A stretch of 64,000 bases of DNA from Caenorhabditis elegans (taxonomy: Eukaryota > Nematoda > Chromadorea > Rhabditida > Rhabditidae): positions 9,792,501-9,856,500 of the forward strand of contig NC_003280.10 in the NCBI RefSeq assembly GCF_000002985.6, read 5' to 3'. Shown piece by piece: positions 35,427 to 46,801 of this stretch; positions within the stretch are counted from its first letter, which is position 1, and every line of letters starts with the position of its first letter. Made by a program: the position numbers and the translations under genes. The notes beneath the pieces are model-generated. The model did not search any database, had not been told where the DNA came from, and saw only the letters and a program-made list of their open reading frames with translations.

Positions 35427-36991
35427 AAAAATTTGTGTCGTGGTAAACCGTGAGTGAACCGTATCTAACCTTTAGCTTAGCTTATCCTCTTCAAAGACCC
35501 CGCCTACTTTTCTACAGTACCCCACATTGTGTTGAATATATGGCGGCATCATTAAAAGGGGCGGAGGAGTTGTGTAATGAAGTGTTGTACGGACAATATA
35601 ATGCAGATTAACTGGTTAAGAAGGATGAGTGAGGTCAGAGTTATGATAGGTGCATCTGAGTCCATGTTGTCGAGCTGTATTCGATAATATCCAAAAATGT
35701 GAACTGTGAATGTGATACCGTATTTTCACTATCTCATTTGCATCTAATCGTTTAGGACTGGACCAGTTTTATAAAACATTATCAACTGGAAAAATTTGTA
35801 CTTTTTCCTTATGGTTTTGTTTTTTTTCTGATCTCTGGAAAAATAACCGGGATATAAGTTGTCTAAATCTTTCCGCTGTTGATTTGATTTATTAGAATCA
35901 TGCACGTAAGTTGATATGGCTCATGAAAGACGATCAAGTGAGCTCTATTTCTATAACCAAATTTAGTTTTAAACATATAATGTGAAAATCTTTATAAATT
36001 TGATAAATCCAAAGGAATGTGAGTTGTCTAAAAAGAGCAAAGGATGCCAGACACACAGAAACAATTTATCAGAAAAAAAAACAAGTAAAATAAAAAACTC
36101 AATTCTTTGTACTTTCCACATGTAAATTATTGCGCAATTCCTCTTAACCTTTGTCTAATGTACACATGAATGAGCTGTCCCGTGTCCCCTCAAAAGTGTG
36201 AAGTACCAGAGTGTGATCTGACAGGACACCGACAACACATCAACACAGAAAACACATAGAAGATATCAGATTTCAATCTGATCTATCTTCGGCGCGACAA
36301 GCAGCGACGATGGCTAACGGAATGAGCCAGCAGCACTTGACATTCATGTTCGTGTGCTAATCATCATTGTGCACATCCGGACCCACTTCAAAATTGGGTG
36401 TCGGTACAGGAAAATGAGAGCCGAAAAGGGATGCAGAAGTGGTCTTGTTGGATTTACATAACAATTATTGGACAATAAGGCAGGATAAAGGGCAGCTGCA
36501 AGACTGTTTGGGAGAATTAAGGAATGCTTTTTAATTTCAAAGTCTAGATTTGATGCCAACTATTTAAAAATGGAGTAGTGCGAATGGGGATTTTGATCTA
36601 AAAAGTAGCCAAAATTGAAAAAAAAAATCACGTTTATTTTAGTCGGATTTTTAGTGTTCTTAATTTTTTTCGTTTTTCTTTTGTGGTATTTGGTGGTACC
36701 TGAATTTCAGAAAGTTCTGGGTATCGTAAAAATCCCCCACATTCTAAAACGTGAAGCAAACAAAATATTCTGTTAAGTTGTCAGAAGATTTTTAAAAATA
36801 AATCAAAAAATCAAAACTTTTGCATATAGTCTAGTGTGACCCCTCCTCCCATCGAGTTGTTATCTTTGATAAGATCTTCCAACTCTTCAAAACAAGGACT
36901 TCGATTGAAAATAATTTATTCCCACTTTAACTAACCATCGCGGCATCTCGCATCTTCTACTCACTGCTAACAACACTAACCTACGCTCGAA
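35427..36991. other. Divergent intergenic between pax-3 and the PP1-type gene
   Basis: 1.6 kb holding the upstream regions of both genes. I searched by eye for a missing paired-domain exon on the minus strand and saw none. ORF 36344-36559 on the minus strand has no similarity. A TTTGATAAGATC GATA-type site lies near 36,867, about 125 bp upstream of the phosphatase start. Confidence 0.5.
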
Positions 36992-38196
36992 ATGGTCAAC
37001 ATTCCCAACTTTATCGATAAGGTTTTATCAGGTAAATTAATTTAGCAGATTTAAAGTTTCATACTGTAACGTTATAATTTTCAGTCAACGACACTTCTAA
37101 CGCCTCTCTAACACATTGCATCAAAGAGGCAGATATTGATGGCGTCATCGAGGAATGTAAGGATATCCTCTCAGCGCAAGCGACAATGGTTGAGGTTCAG
37201 GCGCCGATTGCGGTACGTTGACTTTTGACTTTTTAGTAAAATAGAGAGTTATTCTTGAAGTTCCTGCCAGAATACGTGTACTTTCAGGTCTGTGGAGACA
37301 TTCATGGGCAGTATACTGATCTTCTTCGAATCTTCAACAGATGCTCATTCCCGCCGGATCAAAACTACCTGTTCCTGGGCGACTACGTGGATCGAGGACG
37401 TCAACAACTTGAAGTCATTTGTCTCCTCATGGCATACAAAGTCAGGTATCCAAATGGGTTCTTTATACTCCGAGGAAACCACGAGTGTGCTTCAATCAAC
37501 CGTACGTATGGATTTTACGATGAGTGTAAACGAAGATATTCTTTGGCTCTATACAATGAGTTCCAAGTAAGTTTTAGTGCGTTGCGGTATTCTGTCAAAC
37601 CTCAGTATTTCAGAATTTGTTCAACAGTCTCCCATTGTGCGCAATGATCTCCGGACGAATCTTCTGCATGCATGGTGGATTGAGCCCGGAATTGGTTTCA
37701 TGGACACAGCTTGCCAAAATCATACGCCCATTCGATCCACCAAACGCGTGCCTTGCAATGGATCTCCTTTGGGCAGATCCAGAGAACAACCATACCGGAT
37801 GGGGAAAGAACTCACGCGGAGTTTCCTATATTTTTGGAGCCAACGTTGTAAAGGACTTCACGGAGAAGATGAATATCGATCTCATTGCTAGAGGCCATCA
37901 GGTATGATATCACTTAATAACTTTTGATAAACAATTTTCAATTTCAGGTTGTTCAAGATGGATACGAATTTTTCGCCGACAAACGCCTCGTGACAATCTT
38001 CTCTGCACCCAAATACTGTGGAGAATTCGACAACAATGCAGGAATTATGATTGTCGACGAACGGCTCATCATTTCCTTCGAGATCCTGAAGCCAGCCATG
38101 AGAGAAGTAAAAATTCAAGCTCGTGCAGCCGCCAAAAACAAGTCAACCAGAAGTATACTCGTGAGCAGCAGAGGACCGAAGTCTAAAAAAGGATAA
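36992..38196 (+). CDS. PP1-type serine/threonine protein phosphatase catalytic subunit (327 aa)
   Basis: Metal-dependent Ser/Thr phosphatase of the PPP family. Exons 36992-37031, 37085-37212, 37288-37566, 37614-37901 and 37948-38196 join to 327 aa, the usual PP1 catalytic length. Signature motifs are intact: GDIHG at 59-63, GDYVDRG at 87-93, RGNHE at 118-122, plus the GGLSPEL and [11 protein letters not shown] segments, so the two-metal centre should form. The protein is clearly PP1-like but diverged (for example RQQLEV after GDYVDRG, and a basic C-tail ending SRGPKSKKG), as in the many nematode-specific PP1 copies, a number of which are expressed in sperm; that expression is inference. Residue pairs that contact the RVxF groove were not checked one by one. 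Polyadenylation signal AATAAA at 38233. Confidence 0.92.
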
Positions 38197-38832
38197 CTAA
38201 CCATTTATGCAGCTATTGATTGATTCTAACGAAATAAATGTTTTAAACTTCACAGTGTACCAATGATGTTTACATATATGTATATTCATGTGTGGATAAC
38301 AACATTTACTTTTAAATTTTAAAAGCTTAAAAGCTTTAGTCGAAATAAAATCAAAGGAAAGTGTGGAGAATTACAAACTGCCTTTGCCGATGCTTTTATT
38401 TCCTTCTGTTAAAACCTTTTCTGAGCGGGTCAGCAGTTAAATAGTTGGCCCATAACTTACGAACCGCTCACGCAGATGGACATTTAAATATTTTGTTGCA
38501 GTTTTGAAACGAGGGATTCATTTTGGAGCTCCCAGGTCTGAAACCCTCCCAATGTCAATGAGCTTCATCAGTTTTTATAAGGGCGTAGCAAGGATTCAGT
38601 TGTTATATTCAATTTTTGGTATTTGTTGTGCAAAACACAAAATCTCCTACGTTTTCCTATAGAGGATGCAATAGAAGTATGAACTTTGATCATGCTATAA
38701 GGTATTGGTAATTTGTATAAGTTTTCGAGTTGTCCATAATATAAATGTTTTAATTTTTGAACAGTAATGTGAACTTTCCACGAATAAAAAATTCAGTCCA
38801 AGAATCAAAGTTCAATTCATTTCCAACAAGAA
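38197..38832. other. Intergenic between phosphatase and secreted peptide
   Basis: 3' flank of the phosphatase (AATAAA at 38233-38238), then AT-rich DNA. A TATAAATG sequence near 38,742 and a TTTTTGAACAG splice-acceptor-like site near 38,766 precede the small peptide gene and may belong to its 5' end. Confidence 0.45.
38233..38238 (+). terminator. Polyadenylation signal of the PP1-type gene
   Basis: AATAAA 37 bp after the stop codon. Confidence 0.6.
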
Positions 38833-39000
38833 ATGAAGCTCTTCCTTGTGCCAATTCTCTTTCTCATCTTTTGTAATTATTTTGTAAATGGTTTCAATAT
38901 GGCTATTTACAAATCGATGAAGAAATCACCAACAACCACATCTCGTCCCACTATGAAATTGGTGCCACCAATCTACGTTCCTGCTCCAATTCGTCCTTGA
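38833..39000 (+). CDS. Small secreted peptide (55 aa)
   Basis: Single-exon frame of 55 codons. It starts MKLFLVPILFLIFCNYFVNG, a textbook signal peptide with predicted cleavage after about residue 20, followed by a 35-residue basic, Thr/Pro-rich mature part ending PPIYVPAPIRP. There are no cysteines in the mature part, and dibasic KK at about 29-30 could be a processing site. An AATAAA follows 24 bp after the stop, and an AG acceptor-like site lies about 65 bp upstream. Family not recognised; a neuropeptide-like or secreted antimicrobial-type peptide is possible, but nothing in the sequence decides it. Too short for routine ORF cut-offs. Confidence 0.65.
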   Translation: MKLFLVPILFLIFCNYFVNGFNMAIYKSMKKSPTTTSRPTMKLVPPIYVPAPIRP

Positions 39001-39024
39001 TTCACTTTATACCATGATGATTAT

Positions 39025-39030
39025 AATAAA
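39025..39030 (+). terminator. Polyadenylation signal of the small peptide gene
   Basis: AATAAA 25 bp after the stop codon at 39000. Confidence 0.6.
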
Positions 39031-39147
39031 GTAATTTTATTTAAATTTAAGTAATTTATTGAATAAAGTTAATTTCATTGAATATTTTAAGTGAATTAAT
39101 CTAAACTGGTGCCAGAAAACCAGATGATTAAAATGTTGTTTTCAACT

Positions 39148-41455
39148 TTATGATAAAGTTGTCTTATTATTCGCGGCACTCCATCGATTTGTCACAAACT
39201 TTGCCGCTTTTCCTCTTGTTTGATCTTTTGTCTGCTTTTCGATGTCAAAAATTCGATTTGGAAACTTTGGCAGCCGTTCTTGTTCCCAGTTCCGACTTAA
39301 GCAATCTACCGCAAGATCTGAAAACTTGAAAACTATATTACTGTAGTTGATGTGGCCTACCGTATCTAGTTGCGTTGGTTGGGTTACTGAGAGTTGCTTG
39401 GAGAGGGAATAAATCAGAAATATAACTATCCAAGTCGTCCAGGGGAACTCTTGTCATCCCAATTACCATAACAAATTTTATATTCGAAAGATCGGATAGG
39501 AAGTTTCGGAGAAGTATCTGTAAACGTGTGTTTTTAAAACAATTGTGCATAGTATAATAGTTTTTTGTACGGTACCTGTCGATGTGTGTACCCTTTATGC
39601 TTGGGATCCTTCTTCATCACGTCAATTCGATCAATACTGACCAATAGTCGTTTTTCCTGTTTTGCCAGCTTTTTAACCACCGTATAAATTTTGCGTTTTC
39701 CCATATTCACGACATTTTTCGAAATGTGAACGTGTGTGACATGACATGCACGCGATATTGCTCTCGCCCACGTAGTCTTCCCCGAGTCTGGAGCTCCTGA
39801 CAGCAATAGCCACTGCATTTTCTGATCTTTCGACTTTTGTTTTTGCCACGTGCCAAGTGAACATGGAGTACAGACGGTTTGAACAAGGAATGAGCGGAAA
39901 TCAAATTTAAATTGCCGATTTTCAATTTTGCATATTTCCCTCTGGGAAGTTAGTTCTGAAAGTTCAATTTGTGCAAGTGGGGATACGATTCCACGGAAGC
40001 AAGCATCTCTGAATATAGTTTCCTGGTTGTTCAAATCAATCGGAAGTGCAGATGGTTTTATATCAGTAAGATCGGAAGTCGGGAAAAAGAAATGTGTCTT
40101 TAGAAGTTTCAATGCTTCGGCTAAGTCGGTGTTCTAAAATAAATAAAAAATAGATCAAAATTTTGTTTCAAAAAATAAAGGCTCACAAACTCCTCAATTT
40201 GTTCAATTATTTCCCCTCCACCAACGCCACCAGCAAGACCTTCCTTCCTTTTCCGCTCCCTCTCTGCACATCTCTTTCGGATATAACTTTCTGGAGTCAT
40301 ATTCAGAATATTCAGCTCTTTTTCGCGCATTTCTCGAACCAACTTTCGAGCAAAGTATCCACGGGTTCTCTGAAAAAATTCTATAGAAATAAAGGAAATA
40401 TTCGGATTTTTGTAAAGTTGACTTTCCACCATGGCACAGAAATGGCTGCCTACCTAGGTAGGCATGAGACAATATGCCTAAAGAGGAGCGCCTGTCATGA
40501 CAGCATTGAAGAAAAGTAAATTTAAATTCACCGCCTGAATCCTAATTGCCGCTTGCGTCGCATCTATTTCGACTTTCAGACCATGAAGCTCCGCTGCTCG
40601 TTCTCTAACAAAACGGACATAGTTTCTACGAGAAATTGCTTGATACTCTGAAAATTAATATTTACAGCGATTGTTGAATAACAGCCAATAAATAATATCA
40701 ACTTCTCTCTAATTTTTGTATAATGAGCACAGCATATTCGATCGACAAAAGTTGTGTTTCTTGTTCAGCTTCAGCATTTTCAAAATCAATATCAAAATCT
40801 GTTTGCGTTTTCAGAAATGATTCTCTAAATGCCTTCTGTTCCTGACATGCTCTTTTCACTTCCAGATGATGCTCGTGATGTCCGATTGCAGCTTGGCTTA
40901 TCATACGCCACGTTGAAGTTATTGCCACGTCTTCTTGAGTGAAGCTGTGTGATATGTAAAACTCATCAAACCCACTTTCAATGTGAGTTGTAGGAATTTT
41001 AGTAAAGACGTCCAAGAAGAATGAACTCAGCATTTTTGCAGATACTGAAATTGTTGAGTTATAAGTGAGTTTGCGAAGTCAGCTCTTACCTAGAAGACAT
41101 TTCAAATTTGTTTGTGAACCTTCAATAGACACCATTCGATCGGAAGTTTTATAGAAGCTTATCAAATTTAGATAAATTTCAAAAATCAAGTCCTTCCGAG
41201 CATTTCCAGCTAAATTTGAAACCATTCTCGTCTGAACAATATTGATAGATTAGTTTAGAATTGTCAACGTACCCTTGGGACATTTTCACCTCGATTCAGT
41301 TGTTTCAGCTGACTAGAAATTAAAGTTACCAAATGCAAAAGCCGTTCTTTTGTCTGATGTGTTCCGTAAAATTTTGGAGATGTTGGATAGAGCTTAGAAT
41401 ACATTCGGATGTAAATTGAAAATAACTTGAGAATGGGGAGTGGGCAAACCGACAT
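39148..41455 (-). CDS. IQ-motif and AAA-domain protein, IQCA1/DRC11-like (616 aa)
   Basis: Eight exons: 41273-41455, 41090-41231, 40703-41044, 40532-40647, 40187-40369, 39576-40133, 39361-39517, 39148-39317; in frame, 616 aa. The N-terminal two-fifths is helical. An IQ-like segment (TQAAIRIQARTRGYFARK, residues about 251-270) spans the exon 4/5 junction and would bind calmodulin or a light chain. A charged coil and a Gly-rich loop follow. The C-terminal third is an AAA ATPase with Walker A GAPDSGKTT at 435-443. The Walker B position reads RLLVSIDRID, with Arg where the catalytic Glu is expected, so ATP may be bound but poorly hydrolysed. The order IQ then single AAA resembles IQCA1/DRC11, a nexin-dynein regulatory complex subunit of motile cilia. 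The assignment is by architecture and is tentative. Confidence 0.7.
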
Positions 41456-42720
41456 AAAGTGTAATGAACCGGAAAATAAACTTGAAATTGTCTCAAAAAA
41501 TTTTGAAATTATTGAAATTGTGCTAGGATTGAAGGTTGAAAGAAAGTTAAAGAGAGAATGTGCTAGAAATTCTAAAAATGTGTTGAAAACAATTCGAAAA
41601 GATAAAGAAGTCTATTTGGATTTTTAATATATTTTTAATTCAAACTAAGAAAAGGCGACGCAAGGCACTTTTTGTCTAACGGAAAATCGAATCTACTTAT
41701 GAAAATCCCAGACCATTACACGCCCTTGAACTTTTCACACAGTCACTAATATCTTGTGCTGTGTACCACAAGCACGTGTGTTAAGAAAAATAAATGGACT
41801 CGAGTGATAAACTTTTTCTGGGCAAAAAAAAAGGATCACTTTGAAGGAAAATTTCGCTTACCATGTAGACTTGCAGGTGCTCATTTTTATTTTCTCTATG
41901 AAGAATTGTTGAATTTCATAAATTTCTTCTTGATTTATAATGTCTTGCTACCGATCAACCCACATTACATTTATCAAATTATACGTGAGTTGAGTAAATA
42001 TGGAGAGCCCCTAGTAAAACATTGATCAACGAAAAAAGATATGGGGAAAATTGTTTTTGCTCTGTGCTCTTTCTCATGTCAAGCTCATTTGATTATTTTT
42101 TGGGCTCTTTTTCCTCGTTTCTCTGTTTTCAGAAGGAAAATAAAATCAAATGCCTCTCCTGTGCCGCGATAACCAAAAACCACCGAAAAATCCGCTGAAA
42201 ATCTCTCGAATTTCAACCAAATTTCCGGTTTAGTTTCGTCTTTCCCTCTTTTTTGTTTCGTTTTTGTCCCATTTCGCGGAGAAAATGTATATTTTTAGGC
42301 AGAGAAAAAATGGAACACATCAATTTATTTTTTCGTGCTCCAATTTTATGCACCCCTATTCGTCTTGTTCTCTGAAATTGCATTTTTGTTCTTTTTTAGA
42401 AGATCTGACAAAAACGGAAAGAGCACATAACCTGATTATGTGCTCATTTGAGCAAAAACTTTTAATTAGGACACTCCCCTTTTTTTGTGGTTTGAACTAC
42501 CAATAACTTGGTTTTTGCTCAAGGTTTTTTTAGGGAGCCAACTTTTTTTTTTCAAAAATACATGTATTTTTGGTATTTCAAAGATTTTTTTCTCAAATAA
42601 AAATCCTAGTGCATTGTATTTAATTTACATTCAAATTAAGAATGGTTTAGTTTAACCTAGATATTTACGAAACCGCGTCTTACACCCTACATCATGATAT
42701 TTGAAACATTTTTCAGAATC
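41456..42720. other. Intergenic between IQ/AAA gene and arrestin gene
   Basis: 1.26 kb, divergent upstream regions of two genes. ORFs at 41756-42025 and 42264-42506 have no similarity and no splice context. Long poly-T runs near 42,480-42,600. A trans-splice acceptor-like TTTTTCAG ends at 42716, four bases before the arrestin ATG. Confidence 0.5.
42709..42716 (+). other. Probable SL1 trans-splice acceptor
   Basis: TTTTTCAG directly upstream of the ATG at 42721 with no suitable upstream exon; this is the usual context of a nematode spliced-leader acceptor. Confidence 0.5.
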
Positions 42721-44425
42721 ATGGCCACTTGTTTGGTGGAATTTGCTAAATCTCCTCCGGTATTTTCTCCGGGAGAAAAAGTCACCGGAAATGTGAAAAT
42801 GACAATACCAGATGACGAGTTCAAAGCTCGAAAAGTTCGAATGGAAATGATCGGAAAAGCATACACATACTGGGAGGGAAATGTTCGAAATAATCACACT
42901 AAAATCAAGTAACTTCTAGACATTTGTTAACTCACTAATTCAATGATACCATTTTCAGAAACGGTGATATTGCTAGAGTCCGACACAATTGTGCAGATCA
43001 CAAGGGGAAAATTGTGTATTGTCGCTTCGAGACCATCGTATGGAAAAGTGATGGAGCAAAGGTAGCATAATTATAGTAATTCTACAAAATTAATATTTTC
43101 CAGAACGATATGCCTTCTGGCCCACACATCTTCCCGTTTTCATTCCAACTCCCTCACTGGGCTCCACCGAGTTTTGAAGGTTTTGTTTTCAAATTTAAAA
43201 TCTAATCCATTTTCCAATTTAAGGAGATCTTGGATTCATTCGATATTTTATAAAGGTGGAAATCGATAGACCATGGAAATTCGACGACAAGTTTATCACC
43301 TGCCTAACCGTGCTCCCAAATATTGACCTGAGGTTAATTCCCAACTCTCAGGTTCCATCAAAGAAGCACGTTTGTGAAGAATTTGGTGCAGTTTTGTGGA
43401 AGAATGGGCTTGTGAGAATGGAGGTAAAATGAGGAATATTCTCTGAAAATAAGCACAATAATATTCAGCTCCGCCTTCCTAAACAAGGATTCGTGTGTGG
43501 AGAAAATATTCCGGTGACTATGATTGTGGATAATAAGACATCGAAAAGTTTCAAAAAGGTATTGTCATTTCAGATATATGCGAATAATTCTTTGAAAATT
43601 CAATGATATTTCAATTATAGCTAATCTCGCTCTTGTATTTTTTTTTTCAAATCGAGAATCGATAATGATAGCACTTAAAGTTTAGTTTTAAATACTGTTG
43701 TACTAATCAGAGACTTGATCGGTTCAGACGTTAATGTGGCCGACACTGATTAGTCTGAAGTTTTCACTTATAGAAAATTCCAATTTACCACTCTGGTAAT
43801 TTCTAAATTTTTTTTCCGAATTTACTTGAGCACGTATCATTTGCAGATATCTCTCCGCCTTGTACAACGTGTCACATACACCGGTTTCCGCGACGGATTT
43901 GTTAACTCACATTCTCAACCTTGCATCGGAAATGAAAAAGAAAAAATTACCTATGCAACTCGTCTTAATGCTCAAACACGTGTGGAAGAACGTCAGATTT
44001 CGGAGACAAATATTGTGAGTTAGACCTTTGTAGTTTGTAGAAACCACTATGTTTTTTTCAGGATATCAAAATTGATAAAAATGAGAAGCAAGAAGTTGAA
44101 AAACCGATACCTCTTCCCCCTTTGCCGCCATCTACCAAAACCTGTGAGATCATTGATGTCGAGTACTTTTTGAAAGTCAAAATGAGCACGTCAGGAGCAT
44201 TGAAAAGTGCAGTAAAGTTGGAACTTGCCTTCATAATTGGAACAATGCCAATCGATCCTGGTAGATTTCTAATTTGCCTAAAAATCTAAAAATAATTTTT
44301 TAAAAATTTCAGAAAGAAAGTACGAGTACAAAAAGTCTGTGTTTGGCTTTGCTGCGACTTCCTTGAAAAATCGAGATGTTCAGAAGTTTGCACCGCTCTA
44401 CCCAGTTTTTAAATTTGATGAATGA
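42721..44425 (+). CDS. Arrestin-domain (alpha-arrestin-like) protein (378 aa)
   Basis: Adaptor of the arrestin-domain-containing family, which links membrane cargo to ubiquitin ligases and endocytosis. Eight exons: 42721-42908, 42959-43061, 43104-43179, 43224-43423, 43469-43558, 43847-44014, 44062-44260, 44313-44425; in frame, 378 aa. The N-terminal lobe begins with the strand motif PPVFSPGEKVTGNVKM and contains PFSFQLPHWAPPSFEG and VEIDRPWKFDDKF, all standard arrestin-N landmarks. The C-lobe starts near LRLPKQGFVCGENIPV. A proline-rich loop PIPLPPLPPS lies between C-lobe strands. No PPxY motif was found. The intron at 43559-43846 is long for this region and contains a 9 bp inverted repeat (43702-43710 and 43746-43754). 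Confidence 0.88.
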
Positions 44426-44691
44426 ATTTAACCTCCGAATTTGAATTGTTTGTATCTATTTGACCACTTTGATGATTTGATACTTTTTCTGTGATGAAGG
44501 TTTCACATTTCAATAATTAATTTACTAGTTGTTTGGTTATTTATTGGTTCAAAATTAATTACACAATTAAGACAGGAGAGATCACAGTATTAATTTTTAA
44601 AATGATGCAGAATTTTTATAAATAGGATGATTATTGGAAGGGGGTAGATTATATGTATGTTCCAAAATACAAACACATTGAATTCGTGGTC

Positions 44692-45802
44692 TTATTCGCT
44701 ATAAGCTGGTGGAGCCCCACTGCTTTCCAGAATCTGTTTTATCTTTTTGAGCTTCTCATCATCTTTACCAGTGACGTTGTCGACTGGCATTTCTCCCACG
44801 TAAATTGTCGCCCTCATTCTTGGTTGCACAATCAGCTTGGTCACAATTCCAAACTCCATGAAATAGCCGAAATTTACAAGTCCGGTAGAGAAGCTCGGAG
44901 TTTTGGCTTCCTCGGGGATTGTGAAAGGCAGTATGATAGATTTGGTGGAGTATGGTGCAACGTTGACCTTCAAAGCAGTAGCTTCTCCAATGCAGTTGCT
45001 TGAGTTGGTTTGATGGTATACACTGAGTGGACACGAATGCGAGTCAAACTTGCGACAGGGAGTCAGCTGGTTACGAGAATGATAATGAACTTGTTTTCCG
45101 AACTTGATGAAGATTTCGTTGATTGTTGAGGAGCTGTGATTCTTCACTTCAAAATGGAATTCAGCAGTTTGTCCTTGACGAAAAACAAGAGTTGGAACAG
45201 AAACCTAAAATAAGTATTTTCCAAGTTGTTTTTTTGAGTCTGTTTTTACCTTCAACGAAATCGGCCCATTGGATGAAAATATTCCGGATCTTAGATTGCT
45301 GGTAAAGGTGTATCCATCTTGATCCCACTTCTTCTCAATGTCAAGTTTACGAGTCACCATAATTTCTTTCTCCTCTCTAATATTACACTTCCATGGTCTA
45401 TCGATTTCCACCTTCACCTTGTAGTTGGTACCACCAGCATACCCTTCATGAGTTGGTGGGCAATCGATTGGAAGCTTGATTTCAAATGTCCAGATGTAGC
45501 CGCCTTCGGGCATTTTGTTCTGAATATTCATACTTTAAAGATAAGAGAACACTAAAACCAACCTGTCCGTCTTTCGAGACCCAAACCATCTCAGATTTGC
45601 GAAACAAATCCTTTTTGCAATACAAATCCGTCCAGTTGATCAAGTAGGTCTCCGATTTCCCCCTGCACTTGATGGTCACACATCTAGCGTCCAGTGGTGT
45701 CTTGTTGGTTAGCACAACTGTTCCTTTGACAGTGTCACCTGGGTAATATGGCTCTGACTGTTTGTCGAAAGAAATATCGACTTGTGGAAGAGGGCTCAAC
45801 AT
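44692..45802 (-). CDS. Arrestin-domain protein with C-terminal PPAY motif (340 aa)
   Basis: Three large exons, 45563-45802, 45250-45519 and 44692-45204, in frame to 340 aa. N-lobe landmarks: QVDISFDKQSEPYYPGDTVKG, then GYIWTFEIKLPIDCPPTHEG and VEIDRPWKCN. The C-lobe begins SVPTLVFRQGQTAEF and contains VAPYSTKSIILPFTIPE. The last residues are APPAYSE; PPAY at 335-338 is a PPxY ligand for WW domains of NEDD4-type E3 ligases, the defining functional motif of alpha-arrestins. The start is the ATG at 45802, one base after a TTTTTTCAG acceptor, so the transcript is probably trans-spliced or has a non-coding first exon. It is a closer paralogue of the next gene than of the plus-strand neighbour. Confidence 0.9.
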
Positions 45803-46801
45803 ACTGAAAAAATAGGTCTCATGAGGAAAGGGGGTTTCAGTGATTTTGTTAAATATATAAAAAAAATATTAAAATAATTTTCTGCTAATTTTGATAAGAA
45901 AATAACTCTTAATTTATTGTTAAATGTTATACATAGAAATACATATATCTAGAAACCAATTATTTTTGCAAAAGAACAAAAAACAAAGAAAAGAGCGGAA
46001 ATGCGTTTCCAACTTGACGATGAAGAAACAAAAACAACTGCAAATGCGAGAACTGAAATGCGGAGCACAAACATGTGAATGATGGCGTAACTAATGGCAA
46101 CCACCACTCTTCCCTCTCATCAAACAAGAGCTGTCTCGCCGCCTCTCACGCTGCTCATTTAGGTTTAGGACTCTTCTTTATCTCTGTGTCTCTCTGACTA
46201 CTATAATGTCTAAGCCATTCTAGCCTTATTCATCACTCTCGTCTTCTCTCCCTCGAATTAAGTAATAACTATAATCAAATTTGAGTTCGAGAGAGAATAA
46301 TAAGAGAGGAGCACATGATGTATTAGAGGATAAGTGGCGTTGCTGTTTACTCCAACAACTGAACAACAATTTTAAATATCGCTTCGAAGTTTGTGGAATA
46401 TATGAAATGCCATTTGAAGTTATATTTATGAAAACAAACTAGATATAGTGCTCGAAAAAACAGCGTTTCATTAAGTTAGAGTGGCACACATTAAATTCAC
46501 TTTCTAACAACATCTTCGAGACAACAGCTTTGAAACTTCCTAAAATTCAACAGTAGATCAATCTGATGTCTACGTTTACAAACCTCGTCGTTTCAGCCAA
46601 CCGGCAGTTTGCTGCAACTTATTGCCCAACCTTGTTCAAAGTTCGTAAACTTTTCCTTTAAGTACATATTTGACCGTGGCTCATCAAGTTAACAAAAAAC
46701 AACTTTATTTCTTTAAGAGAAAAAAACAAAAGCATAACAATTGTTGTTAGGATGTGATAGCATTGGAGTAAAACAGAATTTGAAAATTGAGGTTACAAAT
46801 A
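45803..46801. other. Intergenic between two arrestin-domain genes
   Basis: About 1 kb with the upstream region of the gene to the left and the 3' flank of the gene to the right. Pyrimidine-rich and GA-rich patches (46,130-46,320). No gene or repeat recognised. Confidence 0.5.

Noticed and set aside
41756-42025. Plus-strand ORF of 89 codons upstream of the first arrestin gene
   Set aside because: No similarity or splice signals; lies in the probable promoter region.
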